The position numbers were made by a program, and so were the translations under genes. A stretch of DNA of 40,671 bases from Synechococcus sp. SB0662_bin_14 (GTDB lineage: Bacteria; Cyanobacteriota; Cyanobacteriia; PCC-6307; Cyanobiaceae): NCBI GenBank assembly GCA_009840445.1, contig VXNS01000046.1, positions 1 through 40,671 on the forward strand, read 5' to 3'. This document shows, in pieces, positions 16,860-24,771 of the stretch (the stretch's first letter is position 1; every line of letters starts with the position of its first letter). The notes under the pieces are model-generated. The model saw only the letters and a list, made by a program, of their open reading frames with translations, was not told the DNA's origin and searched no databases.

Positions 16860-17109
16860 TGGAAACTTCGTCCCCCTCCTTCAACGGCGTGGCCTGATTG
16901 TCCAGGAAACGAATATCTTCGCTGTTGACGTAGATGTTGAGAAAGCGGCGCAATTTGCCGGAGTCATCACAAAGACGGGCCTTCAAGCCGGGGAAGCGTT
17001 CATCAAGAGCCTGGATCAACTGGTTCACGTCCGCCGCGTTCAGCTCAACAACTGCTTCGTTGGCCGTGAACGGTTGCAGCGGTGTGGGAATCAAAACTTG
17101 AACGGGCAT
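16834..17109 (-). CDS. CysO-like ubiquitin-fold sulfur carrier protein
   Basis: A 91-aa MoaD/ThiS-fold protein ending in the exposed di-glycine PAVAGG, which an E1 enzyme adenylates and converts to a thiocarboxylate. The segment [17 protein letters not shown] and the end [11 protein letters not shown] closely resemble mycobacterial CysO (known family sequence, from memory) more than MoaD or ThiS. It starts at ATG 17109, with AGGAGA just upstream. It is the last of four minus-strand genes: JAMM protease, MoeZ-like E1, threonine synthase, carrier. It would hand sulfide to a PLP enzyme; which amino acid results is open because the adjacent partner is ThrC, not CysM. Confidence 0.88.
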   Translation of the reverse strand: MPVQVLIPTPLQPFTANEAVVELNAADVNQLIQALDERFPGLKARLCDDSGKLRRFLNIYVNSEDIRFLDNQATPLKEGDEVSIIPAVAGG

Positions 17110-17172
17110 GGAATTCTCCTCAGGTGTGCGGTGTGGTGAATGGGTGCCTGGGGCCAAGCGCTGGGCCGGACC

Positions 17173-18474
17173 CTAGGCTGCCGGTGCCATCCCGGCCGTG
17201 GTCTGGCCGGAAGCCTTGGCCCAAGCCTGGTTGAAGCTGTCCAGCCGCGCATCAATCTTGAACGGGGCGCCAATGACGTCCCTCACGGCCTCCGCTGTTT
17301 TGAGACCGTTGCCGGTAATGTAGGCCACGGTGGTTTCATCGGGGTGGATCTTGCCGGACTCCGCCAGCTTTTTGAGCACGGCAATGGTGGTGCCACCGGC
17401 AGTCTCTGTAAAAATCCCCTCCGTTTCCGCCAACAGCTTGATGGCGGAAACAATCTCGGCATCACTCGCGGCCGTGATGGTGCCACCGCTTTGTCGGGCC
17501 ACGTCCAGGGCGTAGGGACCGTCAGCGGGATTGCCAATGGCAATGGATTTGGCAATGGTGTGGGGTTTCACCGGGGCGATGAAATCCCGACCTGCGGCAA
17601 AAGCCTGGGCAATGGGTGAGCACCCCTCCGCCTGGGCGCCGCTAAAGCGAACCGGCTTGTCCTCCACTAGGCCCGCCGTCACAAACTCGCGGAACCCCTT
17701 GTGGATCTTGGTGTAAAGAGATCCCGACGCCAGGGGCGCCACCACGTGGTCCGGCAGGCGCCAGCCCAGTTGCTCGGCCACCTCGAAGGCCAACGTCTTG
17801 GAGCCCTCGGAGTAGTAGGGACGCAGGTTGATGTTGACAAAACCCCAGCCGTGGGAATTGGCCACCTCGCAGCAGAGGCGGTTCACTTGGTCGTAGTTGC
17901 CTTCCACGGCCATAAGGGTGGGGTGGTAGATCAGGGTGCCCAGCACCTTCCCGGCTTCCAGATCCGCGGGAATGAACACACAGCAGCGCAGGCCGGCATG
18001 GGCGGCGATGGCGGCGGTGGAGTTGGCCAGGTTGCCGGTGGATGCACAACTGACGGTGGTGAAGCCCAACTCGCGGGCACGGGTCAGGGCGACGGACACC
18101 ACCCGATCCTTGAAGGACAGGGTGGGCATGTTGACCCCGTCGTTCTTGATGTAGAGACGGTTGAGGCCGAGGCGCCGGGCAAGGTGGTTGGCCCGCAGCA
18201 GGGGCGTCAAGCCCGTGCCCACGTCGATGGGATTGCTGTCGATGGGCAGGAAATCCCGGTAGCGCCAGATGGAAAGGGGACCCGCTTCGATGGCGGCGCG
18301 GCTGACCCGGGCCTTGATGCGCTCCATGTCGTAGACCACTTCCAACGGCCCAAAACACACCTCGGAACAGACATGCTGAGCAGTGGCCTCGTAGGGATGG
18401 CCGCATTCACGGCAGCGCAAGCCGGTGACGGTGGCTTCAGAACTCTGTCGAGGTTGAGTCAGTGTAACTGTCAC
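17173..18474 (-). CDS. thrC: Threonine synthase (PLP enzyme)
   Basis: Converts O-phosphohomoserine to threonine; fold-type II PLP enzyme. The N-terminal CRECG ... C...C segment is a zinc-ribbon-like start found in ThrC. The PLP lysine is in PTLSFKDR; SCASTGNLANSTAA binds the cofactor phosphate; GGTITAASDAEIV and TAGGTTIAVLKKL follow. About 433 aa from GTG 18474; the frame reaches back to a TTG at 18501. It lies 63 bases upstream of the CysO-like carrier on the same strand. PLP synthases next to such carriers elsewhere use the carrier's thiocarboxylate as sulfur donor, which raises a question about an additional role here (see findings). Confidence 0.93.
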   Translation of the reverse strand: MTVTLTQPRQSSEATVTGLRCRECGHPYEATAQHVCSEVCFGPLEVVYDMERIKARVSRAAIEAGPLSIWRYRDFLPIDSNPIDVGTGLTPLLRANHLARRLGLNRLYIKNDGVNMPTLSFKDRVVSVALTRARELGFTTVSCASTGNLANSTAAIAAHAGLRCCVFIPADLEAGKVLGTLIYHPTLMAVEGNYDQVNRLCCEVANSHGWGFVNINLRPYYSEGSKTLAFEVAEQLGWRLPDHVVAPLASGSLYTKIHKGFREFVTAGLVEDKPVRFSGAQAEGCSPIAQAFAAGRDFIAPVKPHTIAKSIAIGNPADGPYALDVARQSGGTITAASDAEIVSAIKLLAETEGIFTETAGGTTIAVLKKLAESGKIHPDETTVAYITGNGLKTAEAVRDVIGAPFKIDARLDSFNQAWAKASGQTTAGMAPAA

Positions 18475-18521
18475 AACAAGAGGGCTGGAAGACTGGGCCA
18501 AACTCTAGCAACGGAGCACGG

Positions 18522-18570
18522 CCACCTCCCCTAATACCCGACTTCTCCGGTCGGGTATTAGGGGAGGTGG
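18522..18570. other. Perfect 21-bp inverted repeat (hairpin)
   Basis: 18522-18542 and 18550-18570 are exact reverse complements (arms beginning CCACCTCCCC), with a 7-base loop TTCTCCG. The hairpin sits two bases after the MoeZ-like gene's stop and about 20-50 bases before the thrC start, on the strand both are read from. No T-run follows on either strand, so it is not a classical intrinsic terminator. It may act as a transcription or RNA-stability boundary within the cluster, or be a small mobile repeat. Confidence 0.85.
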
Positions 18571-18572
18571 GG

Positions 18573-19742
18573 TCAGTAGCGATTCAGGCTGGGGTCGATC
18601 TCCGCCGTCCAGGCGTCAATGCCACCCTCCACGTTCACCCCCTCCACCCCAAAGCGGCGCAGGGCCAGGACGGCCTTCGCGGAGCGCCCCCCCATCTTGC
18701 AATGCACGTAGAGGCGCCGCCCGGTGGCCATGGCGCGCACGGCCTCCACCGCAGCCCCACTTTCAATGGTGTTGAGGGGCACCAGCTCCGCGCCGGAGAT
18801 GCGGGCAATCTCCGCCTCCTGGGGCGTGCGCACGTCCAGGAGCACCACGTCCTTTCCCCTCTGATCCAGCAGTGCTTTCAACTCCTGCACGGTGATGCTC
18901 TCCACCGCACCCGCTTCCTCCTGGCCGGGGCTGGAGCCCGGCACACCACAAAACTGCTGATAGTCAATCAAGCCGGTGATCCTGGGCCGCTCCGGGTTGG
19001 GGCGCAGCTTGAGTTCCCGGAACGTCATCTCCAGGGAGTTGAACAGCAACAGCCGTCCGCTCAGGCTACGGCCAATGCCCGTGATCAGCTTGATGGCTTC
19101 CGTGGCCTGGATCAGGCCGATGAGTCCTGGCAGGACGCCCATCACCCCCCCCTCCGCACAGGAGGGCACCAGGCCCGGCGGTGGCGGTTCCGGGTAGAGA
19201 TCCCGGTAGTTGGGGCCGTCGTCAAGGTTGAACACCGTGGCCTGGCCCTCAAAGCGGAAGATGGAGCCGTAGACGTTGGGCTTCTTCAGGAGCACACAGG
19301 CGTCGTTCACCAGATAGCGGGTGGGGAAGTTGTCGGTGCCGTCACACACCAGGTCGTAGGGCTCCATGATCCGGAGGGCGTTCTCGGCGCTGAGGGCAGT
19401 GTCGTGGAGATCCACCTGGCAGTGGGGATTGATCTCCTGGATGCGGTGCTTGGCGGAGGCAATTTTGGGCCGACCCACCCAACTGGTGCCGTGGATCACC
19501 TGGCGTTGCAGGTTGCTGTGGTCCACCACGTCAAAGTCCACAATGCCGATGCGGCCCACACCGGCTGCCGCCAGGTAAAGCAGCAGGGGGGAGCCCAATC
19601 CACCCGTTCCCACGCACAGCACCCTGGATGCCCGCAGACGCTTCTGGCCCTCCATGCCAATCTCCGGCAGGATGAGGTGGCGGGAAAAGCGGGCCACCTC
19701 ATCCTGGCTGAGGGTCACTGTGCTTGTATCCGGCGGCAACAT
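18573..19742 (-). CDS. MoeZ-like E1 adenylyltransferase fused to rhodanese
   Basis: Activates the C-terminal glycine of ubiquitin-like sulfur carriers and thiolates it. The ThiF/MoeB domain starts at LSQDEVARFSRHLILP, has the ATP loop VGTGGLGSP and DGTDNFPTRYLVNDACV. LYPEPPPPGLVPSCAEGG lacks the CxxC zinc pair of E. coli MoeB, as in actinobacterial MoeZ. The C-terminal rhodanese has the persulfide loop YVHCKMGGRSAKAV. About 389 aa from ATG 19742; the frame extends to 19838 but MLPPDTSTVTLSQDE is the usual cyanobacterial start. It can plausibly serve both the CysO-like carrier next door and MoaD for molybdopterin (moaE is at 38161). Confidence 0.92.
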   Translation of the reverse strand: MLPPDTSTVTLSQDEVARFSRHLILPEIGMEGQKRLRASRVLCVGTGGLGSPLLLYLAAAGVGRIGIVDFDVVDHSNLQRQVIHGTSWVGRPKIASAKHRIQEINPHCQVDLHDTALSAENALRIMEPYDLVCDGTDNFPTRYLVNDACVLLKKPNVYGSIFRFEGQATVFNLDDGPNYRDLYPEPPPPGLVPSCAEGGVMGVLPGLIGLIQATEAIKLITGIGRSLSGRLLLFNSLEMTFRELKLRPNPERPRITGLIDYQQFCGVPGSSPGQEEAGAVESITVQELKALLDQRGKDVVLLDVRTPQEAEIARISGAELVPLNTIESGAAVEAVRAMATGRRLYVHCKMGGRSAKAVLALRRFGVEGVNVEGGIDAWTAEIDPSLNRY

Positions 19743-19815
19743 GGCAAAAACAGCAGACAAAAGCTCGTCGTTTGCAGTATGGCTGCTCTCCGCGCCGAGG
19801 TTCCCCCCAATCCCC

Positions 19816-20343
19816 CTAGACAGGTTGCAAAACATCAATGGTCATGGGCTGAAGACAACCTGATTCCCCCACCCACCAGGCGCCCCGATCCCCCTCGGTC
19901 AATCGGCTGTCTCGGCTGGCCACGGCAGAGATCCACACCAGGCTTCCGGGCCAGGCGTGACGCTGATCCATGGCGGAGGGCCGCGGGGCGCCCCGGGGAT
20001 GGGAATGGGCCACCCCCAACAGGAGAACGTCCGTCTTGCGGCAGTACTTCTGGGCGGCAATCAGTTCGAGGGGATCCACCACGAAACGATCAGTGCGACT
20101 GTGGCCCTGGTGCAGATCCTCGGCTTCATCTTCATCCTGGGAATCCCGGGGCTGGGGGGGCTCGCACCAGTCGGGGCGCCACACGTTCCGACTGGGCCAG
20201 ACACGCTGCCCGTACAGGGTCCCACCACGGCGCCCGCCAAGGAGAAGCGCACAACCCTCCTCAGGCCAGGGCGCGGCAAGGCTCCGCTCCAAGGCCGCCA
20301 AACAGGCCCCGTTGAGTTGCAGCGCCACTGGCGCCTTCCCCAT
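19816..20343 (-). CDS. JAMM/MPN metalloprotease (Mec-like)
   Basis: Zinc peptidase of the JAB1/MPN family. The catalytic set is visible: glutamate in PEEGCALLLGG, then VAHSHP and PSAMDQ, matching E ... HxHP ... SxxD. In the mycobacterial pathway such an enzyme (Mec) clips the new amino acid off CysO. About 175 aa from ATG 20343, which has AAGGAGG two bases upstream; a GTG at 20370 is also in frame. An acidic insert (DSQDEDEAEDLHQGH) separates the first strands from the active site. First gene of the minus-strand sulfur cluster, diverging from the CAAD gene. Confidence 0.88.
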   Translation of the reverse strand: MGKAPVALQLNGACLAALERSLAAPWPEEGCALLLGGRRGGTLYGQRVWPSRNVWRPDWCEPPQPRDSQDEDEAEDLHQGHSRTDRFVVDPLELIAAQKYCRKTDVLLLGVAHSHPRGAPRPSAMDQRHAWPGSLVWISAVASRDSRLTEGDRGAWWVGESGCLQPMTIDVLQPV

Positions 20344-20381
20344 GTCCTCCTTATGGTTAGAATGGCTCACCTGCCAGGCCC

Positions 20382-20768
20382 ATGATCAACGCTGCCAACA
20401 CAGAAGACAAGGCCGCTAAAATACCATCAATACGCCCGCCAGGGGCCCAAGAGGACCTTTCCTTGACCTTCTCCAAACGCTACGACGAGGCCATTGGCAA
20501 GATCAATGCCTCCCTGGACAAGGTGGACTGGGAGAAGGCAGGCCGCATCGGCATGGTTGCGGGCCTCCTGCTGGTCTTGAGCCTGGCCCTGGTGTTGGTG
20601 AACAGCGTCCTGGCAACCATCCACCTGATTCCCGTTGTGCCGGGACTGCTGGAACTGCTGGGTCTGGTGGTGACCGCCCAATGGTGTTATCGCAATCTTT
20701 ACACCAAAGACAAACGTCAGGCCTTGGGGGGAAAACTTCACAACCTTCGCAAGGAGTACCTGGGTTAG
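20382..20768 (+). CDS. CAAD-domain thylakoid membrane protein (CURT1-like)
   Basis: A 128-aa protein with an N-terminal soluble tail and an amphipathic helix (SKRYDEAIGKINASLDKVDW). Two hydrophobic helices follow (GMVAGLLLVLSLALVLVNSVLATI and VPGLLELLGLVVTAQWCYRNLY), then a basic end. This is the CAAD module, found alone in cyanobacteria and appended to some aminoacyl-tRNA synthetases, and related to plant CURT1 thylakoid-curvature proteins. The likely place is the thylakoid membrane. It diverges from the JAMM gene over 38 bases and converges on tyrA. Confidence 0.87.
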   Translation: MINAANTEDKAAKIPSIRPPGAQEDLSLTFSKRYDEAIGKINASLDKVDWEKAGRIGMVAGLLLVLSLALVLVNSVLATIHLIPVVPGLLELLGLVVTAQWCYRNLYTKDKRQALGGKLHNLRKEYLG

Positions 20769-20776
20769 ACAGGGGA

Positions 20777-21691
20777 TCAAACGGGCGGCTGGGGGGAGAC
20801 CATCTGCTGCCGCAGGTCCCTGGTCTGCTGAAGGGCGGCGCAGAGTTGATCCCAGCGCTCCTCCCGCACCAGACCCTCCAGGGCCTCCAGGCTGTCCCGA
20901 TAGTGATGAAGCGCGTGCCGCAGGGCGTGTCTGTTGTGGGACGCCATCAGGGTCCCCAACCGGGGATTGCCCCCACCCACCCGGCTGGTGTCGGCAAAGC
21001 CGCTGCTGGCCAGGCCCTCGGCCAGGTGGCGGATGAGTTGATTCGGTTCTTGTGTCACGGTGCGCAGCAATGCCGCGCTCACCAACACAGGCAAGTGGGA
21101 AACGAGGGCCACGGCATGGTCGTGGTCCTGGGCGCTGCAGTGGACCACCCGGCCCCCCAGGACACGGATCAAGGCCTCCAGAAGACGGAGATCGGCAGGA
21201 GAGGTGGCATCTGTGGTGGTCAAGGCCCAGGGACGACCGTGAAAGAGGCCGGGTTGGCCCGCCTCCACACCGGCCGCCGTGGTGCCGGCCATGGGGTGTC
21301 CCCCAACAAAACGACCAGGCCAGGCCGCTTTCCACGCGGCCAGCACGGGAGCCTTGACGGATCCCACGTCGCTGACGAGGGCCTGCCGGGGCAGGGCTGA
21401 CAAAAGCTGGGGGGTGGGGGCAAGAAGCCGGTCCAGCGGCAGGCAGAGCACCACCAGGCCCGCCTCCCTGAGCACTGCCGGATCCGTAGAGACCACGTCG
21501 GCCAGACCCCGCTGCCGGGCCCGCTCAGCCGTCTCGGCGCGATGCACCAGGGCCACGGTGGGGACACCCAGGGCCTTGAGATCAAGGCCGATGGCGCCGC
21601 CGATGAGCCCCAGTCCCACTAGGCCCACCGGCCGTCGCACCAGGTAGGACCGCAGGGTTTGCAGGGGGGACTCCGGACCACTCACCACCAT
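20777..21691 (-). CDS. tyrA: Arogenate/prephenate dehydrogenase
   Basis: Oxidative decarboxylation in tyrosine synthesis; cyanobacterial enzymes of this family generally use arogenate and NADP+. The Rossmann loop is VGLVGLGLIGGAIGLDL; SDVGSVKAPVL, GGHPMAGTTAAGVEAG and HDHAVALVSHLPVLVSAAL are the substrate-site segments. About 304 aa. ATG 21691 is the start; the frame continues to a TTG at 21700. It diverges from the helicase-like gene with 35 bases between starts, so a short shared promoter region is implied. Confidence 0.94.
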   Translation of the reverse strand: MVVSGPESPLQTLRSYLVRRPVGLVGLGLIGGAIGLDLKALGVPTVALVHRAETAERARQRGLADVVSTDPAVLREAGLVVLCLPLDRLLAPTPQLLSALPRQALVSDVGSVKAPVLAAWKAAWPGRFVGGHPMAGTTAAGVEAGQPGLFHGRPWALTTTDATSPADLRLLEALIRVLGGRVVHCSAQDHDHAVALVSHLPVLVSAALLRTVTQEPNQLIRHLAEGLASSGFADTSRVGGGNPRLGTLMASHNRHALRHALHHYRDSLEALEGLVREERWDQLCAALQQTRDLRQQMVSPQPPV

Positions 21692-21726
21692 GTCCTCCAA
21701 CGCCGGTGGACCCTTACCATTGCTCC

Positions 21727-23172
21727 ATGTTGGAGGCCCATGTTCACGAGCGGCTCAAGCGGCTGCTTCACCAGGACAGTCGTCCACTTTGGGCCCATCA
21801 TCTGAGCCTCTCCCGGCTGGTGGCCCGCAGCCTGCGACGGCATGACGTCACCCTGATCGACATTGCCCCCGGCAGTGAACCAAGCTGGCGCCTGAGTGCC
21901 CTGCTGCCCTGCTGCCTGGCGGGTGAGGCCGTTGCCCTGGTGGTGAGCCGGCAGTTGCATCAGCGCCTCCAACGTGTGGAATTGCCCCGTCTGCATCGTG
22001 CCGGCATTACACCACCCCTCTGGGAAGGGGACAACTGCCCACAGGATATTCCCCTGTGGCTACTGCGGCCCGCCGAATTGCTGCGGGCTTACCAGGCAGG
22101 GCAGCTTCACGGGCGGCAACTGGTGGTTCTGGACAGCGGCCAACTGGAGAAGGATCTGCAAACCGCAATGGGGATCACGCTGGAGGCCCAGGACTGGAAC
22201 CGCCTCCAGCAGGCTCACCCTGTCTTGGCCCAGGCCGTTGCCTCCTGCTTTGACCAGCTCAACCAGCAGGTGTTTGCCCATCCCGCCAATCCCCTGGGTC
22301 GTGTTCCCGTCAGCGAGGCGGCCGAAGCTCCCCTGCGGCAGTTGCTGGGGGACCACGGCCCCATGCCGGACCCGTGGCAGCGCTGGCTCCATGCCCGCGG
22401 TCCCTGGGCAAGCTGGGCGGAGGTGGATTACCGTCTGCTGCGCTGGAGGTGGCAGCGGCAACCCTTGGAACCCCTCCGGTTTCTTCAACCCCTGCTCACC
22501 GCCAGGGGCATGATTCTCTGCGGCAGCCCGGGCCCCGGCAAAGCCCTGGAGGACAGCCTCAACAGCCGTCCCGTGGTGCGGGTGAAGCTGGGGGATCCGC
22601 CCCTGCAGGACCCCCTCCCCCTCTATGCGCCCCGGCGGCAGCCCCTGCCCAATGCCCCCGTCTTCCCTCGCCATCTCCTGAATCAGTGTTGCCGCCTGGT
22701 GTTGGCCCGTTCCGGCCTCACGGCAGTGCTGCTGGACGACGTGCCCCTGCGGCAGGCCCTGGCCAGCGGGTTGGCGGCGGAATTCGGCAGTCGTGTGGTC
22801 CACGAGTGCCTGACCCCCGCAGACAACGGTGTGCTCTGCGCCAGTTGGGGCTGGTGGCAGGAGCACCATCATCAACTGCCCCTGCCCAGACAACTGGTGA
22901 TCGGTTCCCTGCCCCTGCCGAGCCTGGAAGATCCCGTCACGGCAGCCAGGGTCCGACATTGGCGCCGGCAAGGCCGGGATTGGTTCCAGGACCTGCTCCT
23001 GCCCGATGCCCTGGCAACCATGCAGCACGTGGTTGCCTGTTTGCGGGGGAAGCAGGGCACGCGGCTGGCTGTTCTGGACGGGCGCATCCATTGCCGAAGC
23101 TGGAGCCAACGGGTGCTGGATCAACTGCAGCCCTGGGTTGGCCTCTCCCGACTGTTACCCGACGAGCACTAG
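21727..23172 (+). CDS. DinG-related helicase-like protein with degenerate ATPase motifs
   Basis: About 481 aa. The beginning (LEAHVHERLKRLL ... LWAHHLSLSRLVARSLRRH) follows cyanobacterial DinG-like helicases. Where those have a Walker A loop, this protein reads DIAPGSEPSWRLSALLPCCL, lacking the GK-S/T. The DEAH-box position reads LVVLDSGQLEKDL. C-terminal helicase-like strands (LVLARSGLTAVLLDDVPL; LVIGSLPLPSLEDPV; WFQDLLLPDALATMQHVV) remain. No iron-sulfur cysteine cluster is evident. It may therefore bind DNA or a partner without ATP hydrolysis. The frame starts at GTG 21706, but ATG 21727 fits the family. Confidence 0.72.
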   Translation: MLEAHVHERLKRLLHQDSRPLWAHHLSLSRLVARSLRRHDVTLIDIAPGSEPSWRLSALLPCCLAGEAVALVVSRQLHQRLQRVELPRLHRAGITPPLWEGDNCPQDIPLWLLRPAELLRAYQAGQLHGRQLVVLDSGQLEKDLQTAMGITLEAQDWNRLQQAHPVLAQAVASCFDQLNQQVFAHPANPLGRVPVSEAAEAPLRQLLGDHGPMPDPWQRWLHARGPWASWAEVDYRLLRWRWQRQPLEPLRFLQPLLTARGMILCGSPGPGKALEDSLNSRPVVRVKLGDPPLQDPLPLYAPRRQPLPNAPVFPRHLLNQCCRLVLARSGLTAVLLDDVPLRQALASGLAAEFGSRVVHECLTPADNGVLCASWGWWQEHHHQLPLPRQLVIGSLPLPSLEDPVTAARVRHWRRQGRDWFQDLLLPDALATMQHVVACLRGKQGTRLAVLDGRIHCRSWSQRVLDQLQPWVGLSRLLPDEH

Positions 23173-23206
23173 CTCTTTACCATGGGGAGAGCAGAGGATT
23201 CCATCC

Positions 23207-23443
23207 ATGGGAGAAGCAAAACGTCGCCGTGATCTGGGCTTGCCGCCACGGCAAACGTCAAGACAACCACGAGACACCTCACCCCGGGTGGTGAGTTGGC
23301 TGCCCTTGACCCGTCAACAAGCCCGAAGCTTCATGACCTGGACCAGCCGCGGCGCCTGGACCGGCATCGGCCTGCTGGTGGTGGTCTGGCTGGTGGTCCG
23401 CTTTGTCGGTCCCGCCCTGGGCTGGTGGACCCTACAGGGCTGA
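23207..23443 (+). CDS. DUF2839-type small membrane protein
   Basis: 78 aa. The N-terminus MGEAKRRRDLGLPPR is the hallmark of the cyanobacterial DUF2839 family. One transmembrane helix (GIGLLVVVWLVVRFVGPAL) lies near the C-terminus. Function unknown. It lies 34 bases after the helicase-like gene and 7 before alr, probably in the same transcript. Confidence 0.82.
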   Translation: MGEAKRRRDLGLPPRQTSRQPRDTSPRVVSWLPLTRQQARSFMTWTSRGAWTGIGLLVVVWLVVRFVGPALGWWTLQG

Positions 23444-23450
23444 GCCATCC

Positions 23451-24647
23451 ATGCCGGTCTCTTCGCCGGAGCGGCAGACCATGGTCCTTGAACGCTCCAG
23501 AGCCTGGGTCGAGGTGGATGAAGGGGCCATCACCCACAACACCCGGGTGCTGCGCCAGAGGATTGGCCCCCACGTGAAACTGATGGCCGTGGTCAAGGCC
23601 AACGGCTACGGCCATGGGGACGGTGCCACAGCCCACGCGGCCCGGGCCGGGGGCGCCGACGCCTTTGCGGTGGCCAGCCTGGTGGAAGCCGTTGGCCTCC
23701 GTCGCCAGGGGTTGCAGGAGCCCGTGCTGGTGCTGGGTCACCTGAGCCGGATGGACGAGGCCCGCGCCTGCCTGCGCTGGCGTCTACTGCCCACCATCAG
23801 CACCCTGGATCAGGCCCGGGTGTTCCATGCCGTGGCCAGTGATGCGGGGGCCTGTTTACCGGTCCACGTGAACCTGGACACAGGCATGGCACGTCTGGGG
23901 ACGCCGTGGCAGGAGGGGGCGGCATTGGTCCAGGCCATCCAGCTCCTGGGCAACCTCCGGGTGGAGGGGGTCTATTCCCACCTGGCGGCTGCCGATGCCG
24001 TTGATCCCGGCCTGACCCGGCGGCAGCGGCAACGCTTCGATCGGGTGCTGGCCCAGCTTGGCAACGGACAACCCGCAAGACTGTGCCGCCACCTGGCCAA
24101 TTCCGCCGCCACCATGGCCGACACCAGCCTCCACTACGACATGGTGCGGGTTGGCCTGGCCCTCTATGGCCATGCTCCGGCGGAACACCTGGCGGGCATC
24201 CTGCCCCTGCAACCGGCCATGGCGGTGCGGGCAAGGGTCACCCTGCTCAAAACCGTCCCTGCCGGCACCGGCATCAGCTACGACCACCACTACCACACCA
24301 CACGCCCCAGCCGACTGGCGGTGGTGGCCATCGGCTATGCCGACGGGGTGCCGCGGCTGCTCTCCAGCCGCATGGGCGTGCTCCATCGGGGACACTGGCT
24401 ACCCCAGGTGGGGGCCATCACCATGGACCAGCTCGTGATTGACGCCACCGACCACCCCCAGCTTCACGCCGGCGCGGTGGTCACCCTGCTGGGCCACGAC
24501 GGAACCGCAACCATCAGCCCGCGCCAGTGGAGTGAAGCCTGCGACACCATCCCCTGGGACATTCTCTGTGGTTTCTCCAACCGTCTGCCCAGGTTAAGCG
24601 CTGGCCATTCACCATTGCAGGGTGACCCGGCGACCCTGCAATGGTAG
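23451..24647 (+). CDS. alr: Alanine racemase
   Basis: Makes D-alanine for peptidoglycan; PLP enzyme with a TIM-barrel. The PLP lysine is Lys49 in VVKANGYGHG; VEGVYSHLAAAD, LANSAAT and HYDMVRVGLALYG are barrel segments; the C-terminal domain has GISYDHHY with the second catalytic tyrosine and IGYADGVPRL, GAITMDQLVID. About 398 aa from ATG 23451. Its last twelve codons form a 13-bp hairpin (listed separately) that ends at the stop codon, 16 bases before tRNA-Ser. Confidence 0.95.
   Translation: MPVSSPERQTMVLERSRAWVEVDEGAITHNTRVLRQRIGPHVKLMAVVKANGYGHGDGATAHAARAGGADAFAVASLVEAVGLRRQGLQEPVLVLGHLSRMDEARACLRWRLLPTISTLDQARVFHAVASDAGACLPVHVNLDTGMARLGTPWQEGAALVQAIQLLGNLRVEGVYSHLAAADAVDPGLTRRQRQRFDRVLAQLGNGQPARLCRHLANSAATMADTSLHYDMVRVGLALYGHAPAEHLAGILPLQPAMAVRARVTLLKTVPAGTGISYDHHYHTTRPSRLAVVAIGYADGVPRLLSSRMGVLHRGHWLPQVGAITMDQLVIDATDHPQLHAGAVVTLLGHDGTATISPRQWSEACDTIPWDILCGFSNRLPRLSAGHSPLQGDPATLQW
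24611..24645. other. 13-bp perfect hairpin inside the end of alr
   Basis: ACCATTGCAGGGT at 24611-24623 and ACCCTGCAATGGT at 24633-24645 are exact reverse complements with a 9-base loop. The right arm ends on the first base of the alr TAG. No T-run follows. It may reduce read-through into tRNA-Ser, or serve as an RNA-processing signal ahead of the tRNA. Confidence 0.7.
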
Positions 24648-24662
24648 GCTGGAGCGGCCACT

Positions 24663-24751
24663 GGAGAGGTGGCTGAGTGGTTGAAAGCGGCTCCCTGCTA
24701 AGGAGTTACAGGAGGCAACTTCTGTCGAGGGTTCGAATCCCTCCCTCTCCG
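24663..24751 (+). tRNA. tRNA-Ser (anticodon GCT)
   Basis: 89 bases with a long variable arm, as expected for serine. The acceptor GGAGAGG pairs with CCTCTCC, discriminator G. The anticodon loop CTGCTAA carries GCT at 24697-24699 and reads AGC/AGU. The T arm is AGGGTTCGAATCCCT. CCA is not encoded. Confidence 0.97.
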
Positions 24752-24771
24752 TTCTTGAGAATCTCCCTCCC

